Positions 35,101-41,300 of a stretch of DNA of 64,000 nt are shown one piece after another. The stretch comes from Prochilodus magdalenae (Eukaryota; Chordata; Actinopteri; Characiformes; Prochilodontidae): NCBI GenBank assembly GCA_024036415.1, contig JAMWET010003901.1, forward strand, positions 159,501 through 223,500. The letters run 5' to 3'. The position numbers and the translations under genes are program-made. Each line of letters starts with the position of its first letter. Position 1 is the first letter of the stretch. A model generated the notes under the pieces. That model was not told the origin of the DNA. It saw nothing but the letters and a program-made list of their open reading frames with translations, and ran no database searches.

Positions 35101-35682
35101 CTGTGCAGGACACCAGCCCTCCAGGACTGAAGCTGTGCTGTCCTGCCCTATAGGCTTCCTTTACATCCCCTCTACGTTTACTTATCCTCTGTAGGAGTAC
35201 ACTTAATCGCCTATGGTCTTGTACATTATATGCTGATGCTTTATCTCCAGGGGACTTGCCTTGCATCCCTGTAGGATTACACTTTATCCCTTATAGGCTT
35301 ACATTTTATTGCCCTTTATACCACTTCGGTCTACCTTTTCCTCTGTAAGCTGTCACTTTATGGTATGTAGACTTCTCCATTACACCCAACAAGTGCCCTT
35401 CATTCTGAGTATGATAAAAAATAAAAAAATGAATTATAGTATGTAAGTTCAACTCCACAGTTTCTTTGACAATTTGATTATATTAGATGAACAGCTTCTG
35501 TACACTTACTTTTCCTGTAGTCTTGTATATTTGTTCTTTGTATATTTGGAAAGAGATGTGAGTCTTAGCCAGGCTTTACTTAATCATCTCTGTCTCTCCT
35601 ATGCCATCTAGTGGATACTGTGAATACCAAGGAGAGTGGGATCCAGCAGTACGTAAACCCAGAGTGGAAGCATGAACAGTGA
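7975..35682 (+). CDS. mov10: MOV10-like RNA helicase, tandem copy 2 (complete, 23 coding exons)
   Basis: Full-length MOV10-family SF1B RNA helicase of about 1,037 residues (human MOV10 has 1,003), cytoplasmic, involved in RNA silencing and retroelement control. Exons: 7975-8120, 8233-8332, 12595-12788, 14405-14643, 16231-16480, 17338-17405, 18170-18298, 19882-20044, 20195-20349, 21513-21686, 21855-22002, 22281-22442, 24494-24591, 24832-24929, 25023-25121, 28088-28190, 28286-28403, 30208-30399, 30838-30912, 31032-31157, 32952-33040, 34825-34940 and 35612-35682. All join in frame with AG/GT sites except exons 6 and 7. The N-terminal half carries the MOV10-specific region ([34 protein letters not shown]). 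Helicase motifs: Walker A GPPGTGKT near residue 573, motif Ia [15 protein letters not shown] near 693, GDPKQLGP near 722, [20 protein letters not shown] near 906, NVAMTRAR near 950. The start codon opens an exon with MOV10-like N-terminal similarity. It is in tandem with copy 1 and convergent with the Rho gene. Confidence 0.9.
8369..8565. repeat. MITE-like inverted-repeat element in intron 2
   Basis: Terminal pairing between 'cagtcctggttctggaggcg' and 'cctccaggaccagggctgag'. Non-coding; a distant relative of the elements at 24-211 and 34975-35150. Confidence 0.55.
8781..8967. repeat. MITE family A ('ACTGTCCAAAGAAAAACAAG'), copy 1
   Basis: Begins actgtccaaagaaaaacaag and ends with the near reverse complement 'tacatgtttttcattggaca' plus gcgacg. 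Internal landmarks 'atgaaattcacacacagtgt' and 'caaatgatacataaaagt' are shared with copies at 35883-36127, 36598-36838 and 38108-38351. A terminal scrap ('ttggacagcgacagtatcaa') remains at about 11516-11535. Confidence 0.75.
8968..12594. other. Rest of intron 2 of MOV10 copy 2
   Basis: No exon is recognised. Several related blocks built around 'agtctgattatttac', 'aaggcctgtaaatctgat' and 'agattaaggcctagaaa' recur at about 9118-9300, 9530-9760, 10075-10165 and 11755-11960 and look like one MITE family. The remainder is AT-rich unique-looking sequence. Confidence 0.5.
12595..12788 (+). CDS. mov10: MOV10 copy 2, coding exon 3
   Basis: Reads [20 protein letters not shown] ... [16 protein letters not shown], with a low-complexity Ser/Pro stretch followed by a basic helix. 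It corresponds to the human segment VRFFRLDRWADVRFPEKRR, but with a fish-type Ser/Pro insertion. It joins exon 2 in phase 0 and exon 4 in phase 2. Confidence 0.8.
13199..13680 (+). mobile_element. Truncated Tc1-like transposon with transposase N-terminus
   Basis: Starts at a TA dinucleotide (13197-13198) with the terminal sequence cactgctcaaaaaataaagg, typical of fish Tc1-like elements. An ORF from 13492 gives [20 protein letters not shown] followed by [19 protein letters not shown], a helix-turn-helix DNA-binding domain. The catalytic part is missing, so it cannot be autonomous. It lies in intron 3 of MOV10 copy 2. Confidence 0.7.
13911..13958. repeat. (ATAAT)n microsatellite
   Basis: About nine tandem repeats of a five-base ataat unit with slight decay at the right end, in intron 3 of MOV10 copy 2. 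Confidence 0.85.
14405..14643 (+). CDS. mov10: MOV10 copy 2, coding exon 4
   Basis: Open across its length: the stretch reading [20 protein letters not shown] then [19 protein letters not shown] corresponds to the beta-rich N-terminal domain of MOV10 (LRLRNGGTQSVTLTHLFPL in human). It enters in phase 2 and leaves in phase 1 at a gtgagaa donor. Confidence 0.85.
15095..15300 (+). mobile_element. Tc1-like relic (internal fragment)
   Basis: 'tggatggattatcgcaggac' and 'aacctctacaactccatgcc' match the longer relic at 16600-17310 (near 17060-17105). Short and internally decayed. Confidence 0.5.
15675..16142 (+). pseudogene. Tc1-like transposase C-terminal relic
   Basis: Reads [20 protein letters not shown], then [18 protein letters not shown] and [14 protein letters not shown], the middle-to-late catalytic region of a Tc1 transposase with the second catalytic Asp in 'QYDSAPVHK'. 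Downstream DNA keeps the typical 3' end ('ttaagaatgggatgtcgctc ... tttggcaatatcgtgtat') but has frameshifts and stops. It sits in intron 4 of MOV10 copy 2, close to exon 5. Confidence 0.75.
16231..16480 (+). CDS. mov10: MOV10 copy 2, coding exon 5
   Basis: Reads [20 protein letters not shown] then [20 protein letters not shown] and [15 protein letters not shown], aligning with human MOV10 GECYELHVHCKTSFVGYFPA and the following FYIARFLAAV segment. It enters in phase 1. The last clear codons give EDGMQPEG, and the exon ends in phase 2 at a gtacagc donor. Confidence 0.85.
16600..17310 (+). mobile_element. Degenerate Tc1-like transposon abutting MOV10 exon 6
   Basis: The left end carries 'cacccagaaggaatcaaacg' and the right end 'tccttctgggtgcaactatt', the inverted terminal family seen at 3555 and 39130. 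Inside, a decayed transposase reads [20 protein letters not shown] then [10 protein letters not shown], keeping the SDE acidic motif of Tc1-type nucleases, with stops and frameshifts. The right end is about 27 bases before the acceptor of MOV10 exon 6, so the 3' end of that intron is largely transposon sequence. Confidence 0.7.
17338..17405 (+). CDS. mov10: MOV10 copy 2, putative exon 6 (3' junction unresolved)
   Basis: From an acceptor acaacag at 17331-17337 the frame from exon 5 gives [20 protein letters not shown] then VLS, where K-x-x-G-Y-D aligns with AKGYDLEL of human MOV10. The donor ccg|gtatgg leaves phase 1, but no acceptor upstream of exon 7 is compatible with phase 1. Weaker alternatives in phase 0 are gat|gtttgg (end 17357) and ccc|gtcctt. 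Confidence 0.55.
18170..18298 (+). CDS. mov10: MOV10 copy 2, putative exon 7 (5' boundary uncertain)
   Basis: The secure part reads [20 protein letters not shown] then [12 protein letters not shown], aligning with the YYPPPRLRQLLPMLL region of human MOV10, and joins exon 8 ([20 protein letters not shown]) in phase 2. The strongest acceptor is ctcctctag at 18161-18169, which needs phase 2 from exon 6. Internal AGs at 18197 and 18212 (ttgctgcag) would need phase 0. The exon is real; its 5' edge is not settled. Confidence 0.6.
18628..19736. repeat. 28-bp minisatellite in intron 7 of MOV10 copy 2
   Basis: About 39 tandem copies of a 28-base unit, gctgaacaggtggatatata + agctgtag. Variants cluster: a run of about seven units with 'ggccgaacagg' at about 19185-19365, and 'aagatgtag' against 'aagctgtag' units elsewhere. 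One disrupted spot lies at 18807-18842. Since 28 is not a multiple of 3 and the unit has no minus-strand stop in any phase, a 410-codon open frame arises on the minus strand; it encodes a 28-residue periodic peptide and is not a gene. Confidence 0.95.
19757..19787. other. Perfect 10-bp hairpin after the minisatellite
   Basis: AGAGCTGCCA at 19757-19766 pairs exactly with TGGCAGCTCT at 19778-19787 around an 11-base loop. It lies between the minisatellite and exon 8 of MOV10 copy 2. No function is evident. Confidence 0.5.
20385..20640 (-). repeat. tRNA-type SINE copy, reverse orientation
   Basis: Contains 'ctgtatgtctttggactgtg', 'gaagaacacgcaaacttcag' and 'tgggaattgtacccaggcac', the reverse complement of the body and promoter region of the element at 20905-21190. 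It ends with 'gcactacccactgctccac', the reversed tRNA-related head. The two copies face each other in intron 9 of MOV10 copy 2. Confidence 0.75.
20905..21190 (+). repeat. tRNA-type SINE copy, forward orientation
   Basis: Head 'ttgcatggtggcgtagcggg' with a B-box-like 'gggttgattccctgc' near 20956, body 'tttgcatgttctcccagtgg', 'cagtccaaagacatgttgtc', 'cctaaattgccccaggtgtg', and tail 'actggtggcctctccagggt'. This is the layout of a widespread fish SINE class. A degenerate tail-only piece is at about 6535-6640. Confidence 0.8.
21855..22002 (+). CDS. mov10: MOV10 copy 2, coding exon 11 (Walker A)
   Basis: Carries [20 protein letters not shown], the nucleotide-binding P-loop (motif I) with the catalytic Lys-Thr pair intact. 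It enters in phase 2 from exon 10 (21513-21686: [20 protein letters not shown]) and leaves in phase 0. Confidence 0.95.
22244..22280. repeat. (CT)n tract forming the acceptor of MOV10 exon 12
   Basis: An uninterrupted ctctctct run immediately before the cag acceptor at 22278-22280. It acts as an extreme polypyrimidine tract for exon 12 (22281-22442), which encodes motif Ia [18 protein letters not shown]. Confidence 0.8.
22868..23348 (-). mobile_element. 5'-truncated LINE-like insert with 10-bp target-site duplication
   Basis: Bounded by accaagtttc at 22858-22867 and again at 23349-23358. The left side begins with a T tract. Read on the minus strand, it ends 'GCAATAAAAAGAGTGG' followed by poly(A), that is, an AATAAA signal just before the tail. 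An expanded AT-rich (TAA)n-like segment lies at 23160-23280. The long duplication, tail and signal are the marks of target-primed retrotransposition. No reverse transcriptase remains. Confidence 0.65.
23160..23280. repeat. AT-rich (TAA)n/(TAAA)n simple repeat
   Basis: Runs of ataataataa and ataaataaat within the retroposon insert of intron 12. Confidence 0.85.
24832..24929 (+). CDS. mov10: MOV10 copy 2, coding exon 14 (Walker B, DEAG)
   Basis: Carries [24 protein letters not shown] is motif II of the MOV10/Upf1 helicases, where the Asp-Glu pair binds magnesium and activates water. It follows exon 13 (24494-24591: [20 protein letters not shown]) in phase 2. Confidence 0.95.
25023..25121 (+). 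CDS. mov10: MOV10 copy 2, coding exon 15 (motif III)
   Basis: Encodes [28 protein letters not shown] is helicase motif III, coupling ATP hydrolysis to movement. It enters and leaves in phase 1. Confidence 0.95.
25185..26060 (-). other. Unclassified repeat-like block in intron 15
   Basis: Composition differs from its surroundings: C/A-rich on the plus strand, a run of nine G near 26001 and a run of twelve A near 25778. On the minus strand it starts tgtagcagggcggttttgta and holds an AATAAA in 'gttaataaactacgtg', which suggests an LTR-like or other retroposed unit. I found no matching target duplication and no ORF of known type, so this is a guess. Confidence 0.25.
26652..27470. mobile_element. 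Mariner-like non-autonomous element interrupted by a solo LTR
   Basis: Starts after TA (26650-26651) with cagtgctgtgaaaaagaatt then tgcccct, a terminus common in fish DNA transposons. The left part stops at 26745 and the right part resumes at 27305 ('agataaagacaacatgagta'). A diverged terminal piece of the same family is at about 51095-51240. The right boundary is approximate. Confidence 0.6.
26746..27304 (+). mobile_element. Solo LTR with 5-bp target-site duplication
   Basis: Begins TGTCACCTTTCCTGATTTCC and ends CTTTGTCCCTGACA, giving the TG...CA ends with the short inverted TGTCA/TGACA of retrotransposon LTRs. TATAA is duplicated at 26741-26745 and 27305-27309. Length 559 bases with no coding, as expected when an LTR element recombines down to one LTR. 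It splits the mariner-like element, so it is the younger insertion. Confidence 0.75.
28088..28403 (+). CDS. mov10: MOV10 copy 2, coding exons 16 and 17 with a 95-base intron
   Basis: Exon 16 (28088-28190) encodes [19 protein letters not shown] then [12 protein letters not shown]. Exon 17 (28286-28403) encodes [20 protein letters not shown] then [11 protein letters not shown]. Together they give the LLRNYRSH motif IV region. The intron 28191-28285 is the shortest in the gene. Confidence 0.93.
28750..28990. repeat. Degenerate hAT-type MITE fragment
   Basis: 'gccttgtccacacgtatatg' and 'ttggcctttcgtccacatgc' are landmarks of a dispersed fish MITE. Decayed and without a clear right end. It lies in intron 17. 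Confidence 0.4.
29000..30207. other. Rest of intron 17
   Basis: AT-rich sequence with no exon, no clear transposon boundary and no simple repeat of note. Confidence 0.5.
31032..31157 (+). CDS. mov10: MOV10 copy 2, coding exon 20 (motif V)
   Basis: [20 protein letters not shown] is helicase motif V. The same exon in copy 1 (1897-2022) is 126 bases too, and the intron just before it is strikingly alike in both copies ('ccctgttgaactatgaatgt'). Confidence 0.95.
31330..31470 (+). repeat. Truncated tRNA-type SINE tail
   Basis: 'gactatgctgtgtaacacaa', 'tgggcaagac' and 'gtaactgtcgctctggattt' match the 3' half of the SINE at 40045-40300. The head is missing. It lies in intron 20 beside a MITE scrap (31215-31265, 'gaccaccacagagcaggtat'). 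Confidence 0.55.
32519..32575. repeat. Short tandem duplication (28 bases, two copies)
   Basis: The segment cagacatctcataatgtgga + actgtttt occurs twice head to tail in intron 20. Non-coding. Confidence 0.7.
32952..33040 (+). CDS. mov10: MOV10 copy 2, coding exon 21 (motif VI)
   Basis: [20 protein letters not shown] contains motif VI, with the arginine finger in N-V-A-M-T-R-A-R. Copy 1 has NVAITRAK at the same place. Confidence 0.93.
33771..34269 (+). pseudogene. THAP zinc-finger ORF with one in-frame stop (transposon-derived)
   Basis: In one frame the sequence gives a THAP DNA-binding domain: [20 protein letters not shown], the invariant W in [24 protein letters not shown] with the Cys-x2-His pair, and the AVPCLF end. 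A TGA at 34029-34031 interrupts it; the same frame then stays open for 80 codons ([46 protein letters not shown]) up to a good donor agatg|gtaaag at 34269. The first zinc-binding Cys expected at the domain start appears to be replaced (FYIAVPLC). It lies in intron 21 of MOV10 copy 2. I read it as the first exon of a transposon gene, not a host THAP gene. Confidence 0.7.
34358..34508 (-). CDS. Second transposon-like exon converging on the THAP ORF
   Basis: Minus-strand ATG at 34508 opens [20 protein letters not shown], then [19 protein letters not shown] and [12 protein letters not shown], ending at a consensus donor gaag|gtaagtt. This short exon type (a DLPK segment, then SKR-x-KG, then YV) is one I associate with multi-exon transposon genes in fish, possibly those with a YqaJ-type exonuclease, but I cannot confirm this. 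It faces the THAP exon 89 bases away. Confidence 0.45.
34825..34940 (+). CDS. mov10: MOV10 copy 2, coding exon 22
   Basis: Encodes [20 protein letters not shown] then [18 protein letters not shown], matching FLEFCKENGGYTG of human MOV10 and the paralogous exon 4911-5029, which is one codon longer. Confidence 0.9.
34975..35150. repeat. MITE-like inverted-repeat element (same type as 24-211)
   Basis: The left arm 'gtgcacaagtccgggactgc' and right arm 'agccctccaggactgaagct' pair, with inner 'cgcacagtttg' against 'caaactgtgcag'. It lies in the last intron of MOV10 copy 2. Confidence 0.6.
35612..35682 (+). CDS. mov10: MOV10 copy 2, last coding exon
   Basis: Encodes [20 protein letters not shown] then HEQ and TGA at 35680-35682. 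The equivalent exon of copy 1 is three codons shorter, lacking the 'VNT' insertion. No AATAAA is seen within about 1 kb downstream, so the 3' UTR end is not placed. Confidence 0.92.
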
Positions 35683-35882
35683 TCAGGAGTTACATAATTG
35701 TGTTCAGGCAAGTCTTAAAAAAGCATAAGGACCAGGAGGAAATGAAAACAGACATGGAGTGGAAGCATGGACACCGATTATCTCTATCGTTCTTTCTCTC
35801 TTTCATTGTGATCATGCCCAAAGTTAACTAAATGTATGCACATTGTTTCTTTATGAACAGGTAGGAAAGAGTTACATATCCT

Positions 35883-36127
35883 CGCTGTCCAAGGAAACAC
35901 AAGTATCTCCAGAATGGCGGCTTTACAGACGAGGTTAAAGACCTCAGTTCATTATAGTCAGTAAGTCAGTAGAGCCAGACTTTTTTCCAGGTGACTTTGG
36001 GCCACTTCTGTTGGTCCATGTATTATGAAATTTTCACACATTGTAAACAGCAGCTGTTTTCAAATGATGCATACAAGTACATATCAACAACATGGAGATA
36101 CGTGTTTTTCTTTGGACAGTGACAGTA
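35883..36127. repeat. MITE family A, copy 2
   Basis: Starts cgctgtccaaggaaacacaa and ends 'tgtttttctttggacagtga'. Shares internal landmarks with the other copies (gggccacttctgttggtcca, atgatgcatacaagta). It lies just downstream of MOV10 copy 2. Confidence 0.75.
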
Positions 36128-36597
36128 TGAAGAAATAGAAATGTATAAAGAGGGCTAACAGTGTTTTAATGGATGACTGTGAAATCACAGGGGGGTATTT
36201 TGAATACTGTAGTTGAATTTAGAAATCTTAAGGAAAATGTTGCTCAGTTTCAAAGTAAATTTGAATAACTGCTGATTTGTGTTTACATGATGGTAAAATG
36301 GGTGGCATTTTTACTGCAACAGAACATTTTCCTGTGAATTAGGTTCAGAAATGTGTGTGCCTTAATGAATTACCAAACTGAACATCTAATGTGATATATG
36401 TTTTAGGGTTGTAGTTTAACTAAATTTACCTTTATGAGAAGCCAAAGTGCCTTAGGAGGCCTTTACACTACTTTAGACCTTACTGATGTTGGAATTTGCT
36501 TTGACTGGACCTGAATTTCGACTGAACTGAGTTATGTGTGATTAGCCGTCTGATTTCTGTACATCTCAGCTTTTTATTGCGCTTCTTAGAACAGCAT

Positions 36598-36838
36598 CAC
36601 TGTCCACAGAACAACAAGCATCTCTAAAATGGCAGCTTTACAGAAGAGATCTATAACCTAGTTTAACTTTAATGGAAGTCAATGGAGCCAGACTTTTCTC
36701 CAAGCAAATTTGGGCCGTTTCTGTTGGTCCTCATGAAATTTACACACTGTAAATAGCAGCTGCTGCGTCCAAATGATACATAAAAGTAACCACCGACTAA
36801 AATGAAGATACACGTCTTACTTTGGACAGCGACCGTAT
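36598..36838. repeat. MITE family A, copy 3
   Basis: Starts cactgtccacagaacaacaa and ends 'cgtcttactttggacagcga', with 'gggccgtttctgttggtcct' and 'aaatgatacataaaagtaac' inside. Confidence 0.75.
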
Positions 36839-37256
36839 GCAACTGTGAGAAAACTGAGCCCATTTATAGAGCACACAGGGCCAACACTAGCGGGTCACTC
36901 ATTGAGGCAGCAGCACCACCATGACTAGTCATCATGACTCAGAAAACCCAATGTCTTAAAGTAAACCTAAGCTTTTGCCCTGGTGCTGGTGGCAGTGTGG
37001 GTTTTCCTGATAGTTGTGTGTAAAATGTGATGTGTTTTAGATAAAGAGTAACTGTACCCAGAATTGACTCACAGAATTGTGACATCATAATAGCACTTCC
37101 TTTTTCAAGAGCAGTGTATTTGTAACCGCAGGATTCAAGAGAGCATTGTAAACAAGTGCCTAGTATTGCCAAATCTTAATCCAGTCTTGGCTAAGGAAAC
37201 ATACATGTAATTTATTCTGCTGTAACCTGTAGCACTGCTAAAATGCTATATGCTGC

Positions 37257-37261
<5 letters not shown>

Positions 37262-37337
<76 letters not shown>
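37262..37337. repeat. (AT)n microsatellite
   Basis: About 38 AT dinucleotides. A Tc1-type element is inserted at a TA just to its right. The minus- and plus-strand open frames of alternating Ile-Tyr are artefacts of this repeat. Confidence 0.95.
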
Positions 37338-37341
<4 letters not shown>

Positions 37342-37884
37342 CAGGGGTTGGACAATGAAACTGAAACACCTGGTTTTAGACCACGATCATTTATTAGTAT
37401 GGTGTATGGTGTAGGGAGAGTTGAGGTGCACATTTTATTCTGCCGTGATTTGGGCAGCCGTGTTTTTGTTTTTTGGATACAATCCAGGTTAGCACTCGAA
37501 CATCCCTTTCAGACAGCTTCCTCTTGCATCCACAGTTAATCCTGTTGGATGTGATTCGTCCTTCTTGGTGGTATGCTGACATTACCCTGGATACCGTGGC
37601 TCTTGATACATCACAAAGACTTGCTGTCTTGGTCACAGATGCGCCAGCAAGACGTGCACCAACAATGTGTCCTCTTTTGAACTCTGGTATGTCACCCATA
37701 ATGCTGTGTGCATTGCAGTATTTTGAGCAGAACTGTGCTCTTACCTGCTAACTGAACCTTCACACTCTGCTCTTACTGGTGCAATGTGCAATTAATGAAG
37801 ATTGGCCACCAGGCTGGTCCAATTTAGCCATGAGACCTCCCACACTAAAATGACAGGAGTTTCAGTTTCATTGTCCAACCCCTG
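37342..37884 (-). mobile_element. Deleted Tc1-like transposon with intact terminal repeats
   Basis: Both ends start CAGGGGTTGGACAATGAAAC + TGAAAC on opposite strands, flanked by TA (37340-37341 and 37885-37886). At 543 bases it is far shorter than an autonomous Tc1 (about 1.6 kb). The minus strand keeps a transposase N-terminus: MGDIPEFKRGHIVGARLAGA then SVTKTASLCDVSRATVSRVM and GCKRKLSERDVRVLTWIV, a tandem helix-turn-helix domain. The catalytic part is deleted. The near-perfect ends suggest a fairly recent insertion. Confidence 0.88.
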
Positions 37885-38107
37885 TACTTATATACATACA
37901 TATACACATATATATACATATAATGTATATCTGCAGATTAACGCTTAGATTAACATGCATCAACATCAGATTTTCTTTCTTTTCATATTTTGTCACTGAG
38001 GTTTTGTTTTACTTCTTTTTTGTTTTACTTCTTTTTTTACTTTTAAAATCAAGCGGTGTGTTATTCGGCCAGGGTGCCAAAACCTCTGTATTGTATTTAT
38101 ATATCGT

Positions 38108-38351
38108 CCCTGTCCAACGGAAAACAAGTATCATCGAAAGGGCAACTTTACAGGAAGGCCAGAACCCTAGTGTAATTGTAATGTAAGCCAATTGAACGAG
38201 ACTCCTTTCCAAGCAGTTTTGGGCCGTTACCGTTGGTCCAGTCCTCATGAAATTTTTACACAGTGTAAACTGCAGCTGCTGTGTTCAAATAATGCATTAA
38301 AGTACAGATCGACCAAAATGCAGATAAATGTTTACTTTGGACAGGGGCAGT
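38108..38351. repeat. MITE family A, copy 4
   Basis: Starts cctgtccaacggaaaacaag and ends 'aatgtttactttggacaggg', with 'gggccgttaccgttggtcca' and 'tttttacacagtgtaaactg' inside. Confidence 0.75.
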
Positions 38352-39129
38352 ATAATGATTTCACTTAATTCAATCCCTTTACATGGACTATAGACCAACA
38401 GCACTCATTGGTCATTTTTTGACTGCATGCCATTTTATACTTTTTTATCACTTTGTTAAAAACAGACTGTCCTGACTGCAAAGGAGATGATTTAATATGA
38501 AAAAAAAAAAAATTGTGTTCAAGCAATAAACATAAGGGAGTAAATGAAAATGTAATATTTAAGATACGGACCTTAATAGGTCATTGGTGACAAAGGCAAC
38601 TATTCTAACTTCTAGCTGGGTTTGAAATCAGATTGACAAAGTTCTATTTCTGGACGTGCCTTCCCTTCACAGAAACAACATTTACCTGCAGAAAGATAAT
38701 GGACTGATTCACTTTATCAGAAATCCTCTCATCTGCTTCTCTGTATGCTTTTGTCTTGCTGCTCGTACCTCGTGTGCCTTAATTAAAGTATGATGGAAAA
38801 GCTGACACGAGATAACTCCTTTTTATTCGGAAGGACTGCTTCTGCAAAGAATAGGTCTAAACCAAGACTGTGGATTCAATGGGGAATCACTTCTACAACC
38901 TGCACCATCAGGAATAAGCTAGCCCGCTGACTGAGCGTCTGCGCTGATGATTTCTAGACATTATTTTTTAATTGGGTATTATGTTGAGGCCTGCAGGCTT
39001 TTTCAACCTTCTCCATATAACCATACACCATGTATCCTGTTTAACACATCGGTAAAATTAAAGCAATGCATATTACTAAGCATAGTAATATATACAGTTA
39101 ATAACAATAAGGTGTATTCACACTCAATA

Positions 39130-39515
39130 TCAAAAGAATAGTTGTACAGATAGTTGCACCCAGGAGGAATAAACCGCAGGCATGGAACTTGGTGGGCAGG
39201 TTTGACATCATGAGAAAAGTTTCATGTTCTGTCACACATATGATATAAGCGAGCAGTGAAGTCCTTCATAAGCAGTGATGTCCTCCTGTTAGTGCCCGCA
39301 CCATTGGCAGTTGGCTGTACAGCGCAGGACTACATGCATGCAGACCATTACAACTGCCCCTAACACCACGTCAGTGCCCATATCAATGCCCATATGAGTC
39401 TAAATGCATCATCATTTATTGTTCCTGGTAACCTTTATCTTCCTTCCCCATAGCCTTACACTCCTACACCTCCTTCTGGGTGCAGCTAGTCTTTTGATGA
39501 TGAGTGTGTAGTTTC
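39130..39515. mobile_element. Deletion derivative of the Tc1-like family at 16600
   Basis: The left end 'agttgcacccaggaggaata' and right end 'tccttctgggtgcagctagt' + cttttgatgatgagtg form terminal inverted repeats. Inside, 'gcaggactacatgcatgcag' and 'taacaccacgtcagtgccca' match the 16600-17310 relic, but the transposase catalytic region is gone. Confidence 0.7.
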
Positions 39516-39852
39516 TTTGTGTAGACCTCACTGTACTAACAATAACTGAAACCACATTGTTCACAGCTATGACTGACTTCAGCTTTGATCTAAATGTATT
39601 AGCTTAGTTTGCTATTATTCATATTTCAAGACTAGAGACAAACATTATCATCAGCAGTAACCAACAGACTCTGCACTACAGCCTAATCTAACTGTCTTTG
39701 TCTTTGCTCATCATATACACTCCGGGTGTTTTTAAAGACTAGACTGATTTGATTATAGAGGGGTTCAAATCCCTGCATAGGCAGTTTGGCTTTATCTGTA
39801 ACACGATTACTCTGTCTCTGACACAAGTTCTATACAGTGTAAATTAAATTAA

Positions 39853-40645
39853 AGGAGCAGTGTGTAAAATTTTGGAGGATCTAATAGCAGGCATGGAAGG
39901 TAGTATACAAAATGTCTGTTTCCATATATGTATAATTACCAATAACTACAAACCGATGTGCTTGTGTTAGCTTAGAACGAGCCTCTTAAATCTACATATG
40001 AATGGGTGTAGCATAGTGTGCTTTTGCCATAGTGCCATAGTACCATAGTGTTATTATAAATGATGCATAAAAGTGGTTGATGAGGCTCAGCGAATAACAC
40101 CACTACCTGCCAGGGAGCCACCACCAGAGACTGGTGGGTGACCGGTGGGAGACTGGGGTTCGAATCCCAGTCTGGGTGACTATGCTGTGCAACACCAATT
40201 GGGCAAGACTCCTGACATGACATTGGCCTGCCTGCAATATGCTTAACCTTGTTAGTCGCTCTAGATAACAGCGTCAACTAAAAGCCATAAATGTAAATAA
40301 TGCCTCAGGTGCTAGAATGTAACCATGGCAACATGAAAGGTGGAGCAGGAAAATTCAAACATGAAGCGTTTGATAGTTGGGATGTTTTGAACATCTAAAT
40401 CAGTTTATGGGGTGGGGTTATGATATAAGCCTGCCTGGTAGGATCCCTCAATGGGTGGAGATTTTGTGGTGGGCCGTACTTGCTATTTAGAGCGGAAAGA
40501 GCCAAGGCGGATGAATCCCCTCTGTCAACGAAGACAAAAACTGAGGTTTAAAAAAATGGGCCAGGCAGTGAGCCAAGAGCAGAAAAGGGAGGGATCAGTA
40601 GATCACAATCTGCAATCTCACCACTGGAGGTCACACACTGCTCCT
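39853..40645. mobile_element. TTAA-flanked non-autonomous DNA element with nested SINE
   Basis: The ends are a perfect 13-base inverted repeat, AGGAGCAGTGTGT, with TTAA at 39849-39852 and 40646-40649, the target-site type of piggyBac-like and Kolobok elements. It has no transposase. A tRNA-derived SINE occupies about 40045-40300. Confidence 0.7.
40045..40300 (+). repeat. tRNA-derived SINE with a clear B box
   Basis: Contains GGTTCGAATCC (40157-40167), a consensus pol III B box, preceded by an A-box-like 'tgaggctcagcgaataacac' and followed by the body 'ctgggtgactatgctgtgca' and tail 'agtcgctctagataacagcg' + tcaactaaa. The lack of cloverleaf pairing rules out a functional tRNA gene. Confidence 0.7.
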
Positions 40646-40919
40646 TTAATCTTTATTCCAGTTCATGCCCTTTGTTTTCCTTTAAGCCTGCCACACCGGA
40701 AAATGTGTGCAGGGGCCTACAGTTTGGTCTGGAGTGTGCTTTTAGAGACTAGGGTATGGTAGCCCAAGATAGTGGGGTCAGATCACATCCGTCATACACC
40801 CACCATACACTTGCTTGTATCTACACTCACTGTGTCACTTACCATGTAACCGCACTTTGTAGTTCCACAGACTGTAGTCCATCTTTTTCTCTGCATACTC
40901 TGTAAATCCCCCTTTCACT

Positions 40920-41300
40920 CTGTTCTTCAATGGCCAGGACCACCACAGGACCACCACAGAGCAGATATAATGTGGGTGGTGCATCATTCTCAGCACTGCA
41001 GTGACTCTAATGTGTTGGTGGTGCATTAGTATGTGTTGCTCTGGTACGAGTGGACCACACACTGAAGACTACAGTCTACTCTATCTACACAGAACCACCA
41101 CCACCGTATCTGTGGTGTCACTGTAGTGCTGAGAATGATCCAACATCCTCATAATACCTGTTCTGTGGGGGTCCTGACCTTTTAGGATGTGAAAGGGGGC
41201 TAAAAAGTGTGCAGAGAAACAGATTAACTACAGTCTGTGATGATAGACCAATAAAGTGGATCTATGTGGTAAGTGGAGCTGATAACCTTTCTTGGTCAGC
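40920..41300. repeat. MITE of the 'ccaccacagagcag' family
   Basis: Repeated blocks 'ggaccaccacagagcagata', 'attctcagcactgcagtgac' and, inverted, 'gtgctgagaatgatccaaca' show a palindromic layout. The right part ('ataatacctgttctgtgggg ... gtaagtggagctgataa') matches 7430-7590. Confidence 0.6.

Noticed and set aside
37212..37539. Open frames with long Ile-Tyr runs
   Set aside because: Translation of the (AT)n microsatellite.
40157..40167. tRNA-like B box GGTTCGAATCC as a tRNA gene
   Set aside because: No cloverleaf can be drawn around it, and the flanks match a SINE body and tail seen elsewhere in the window.
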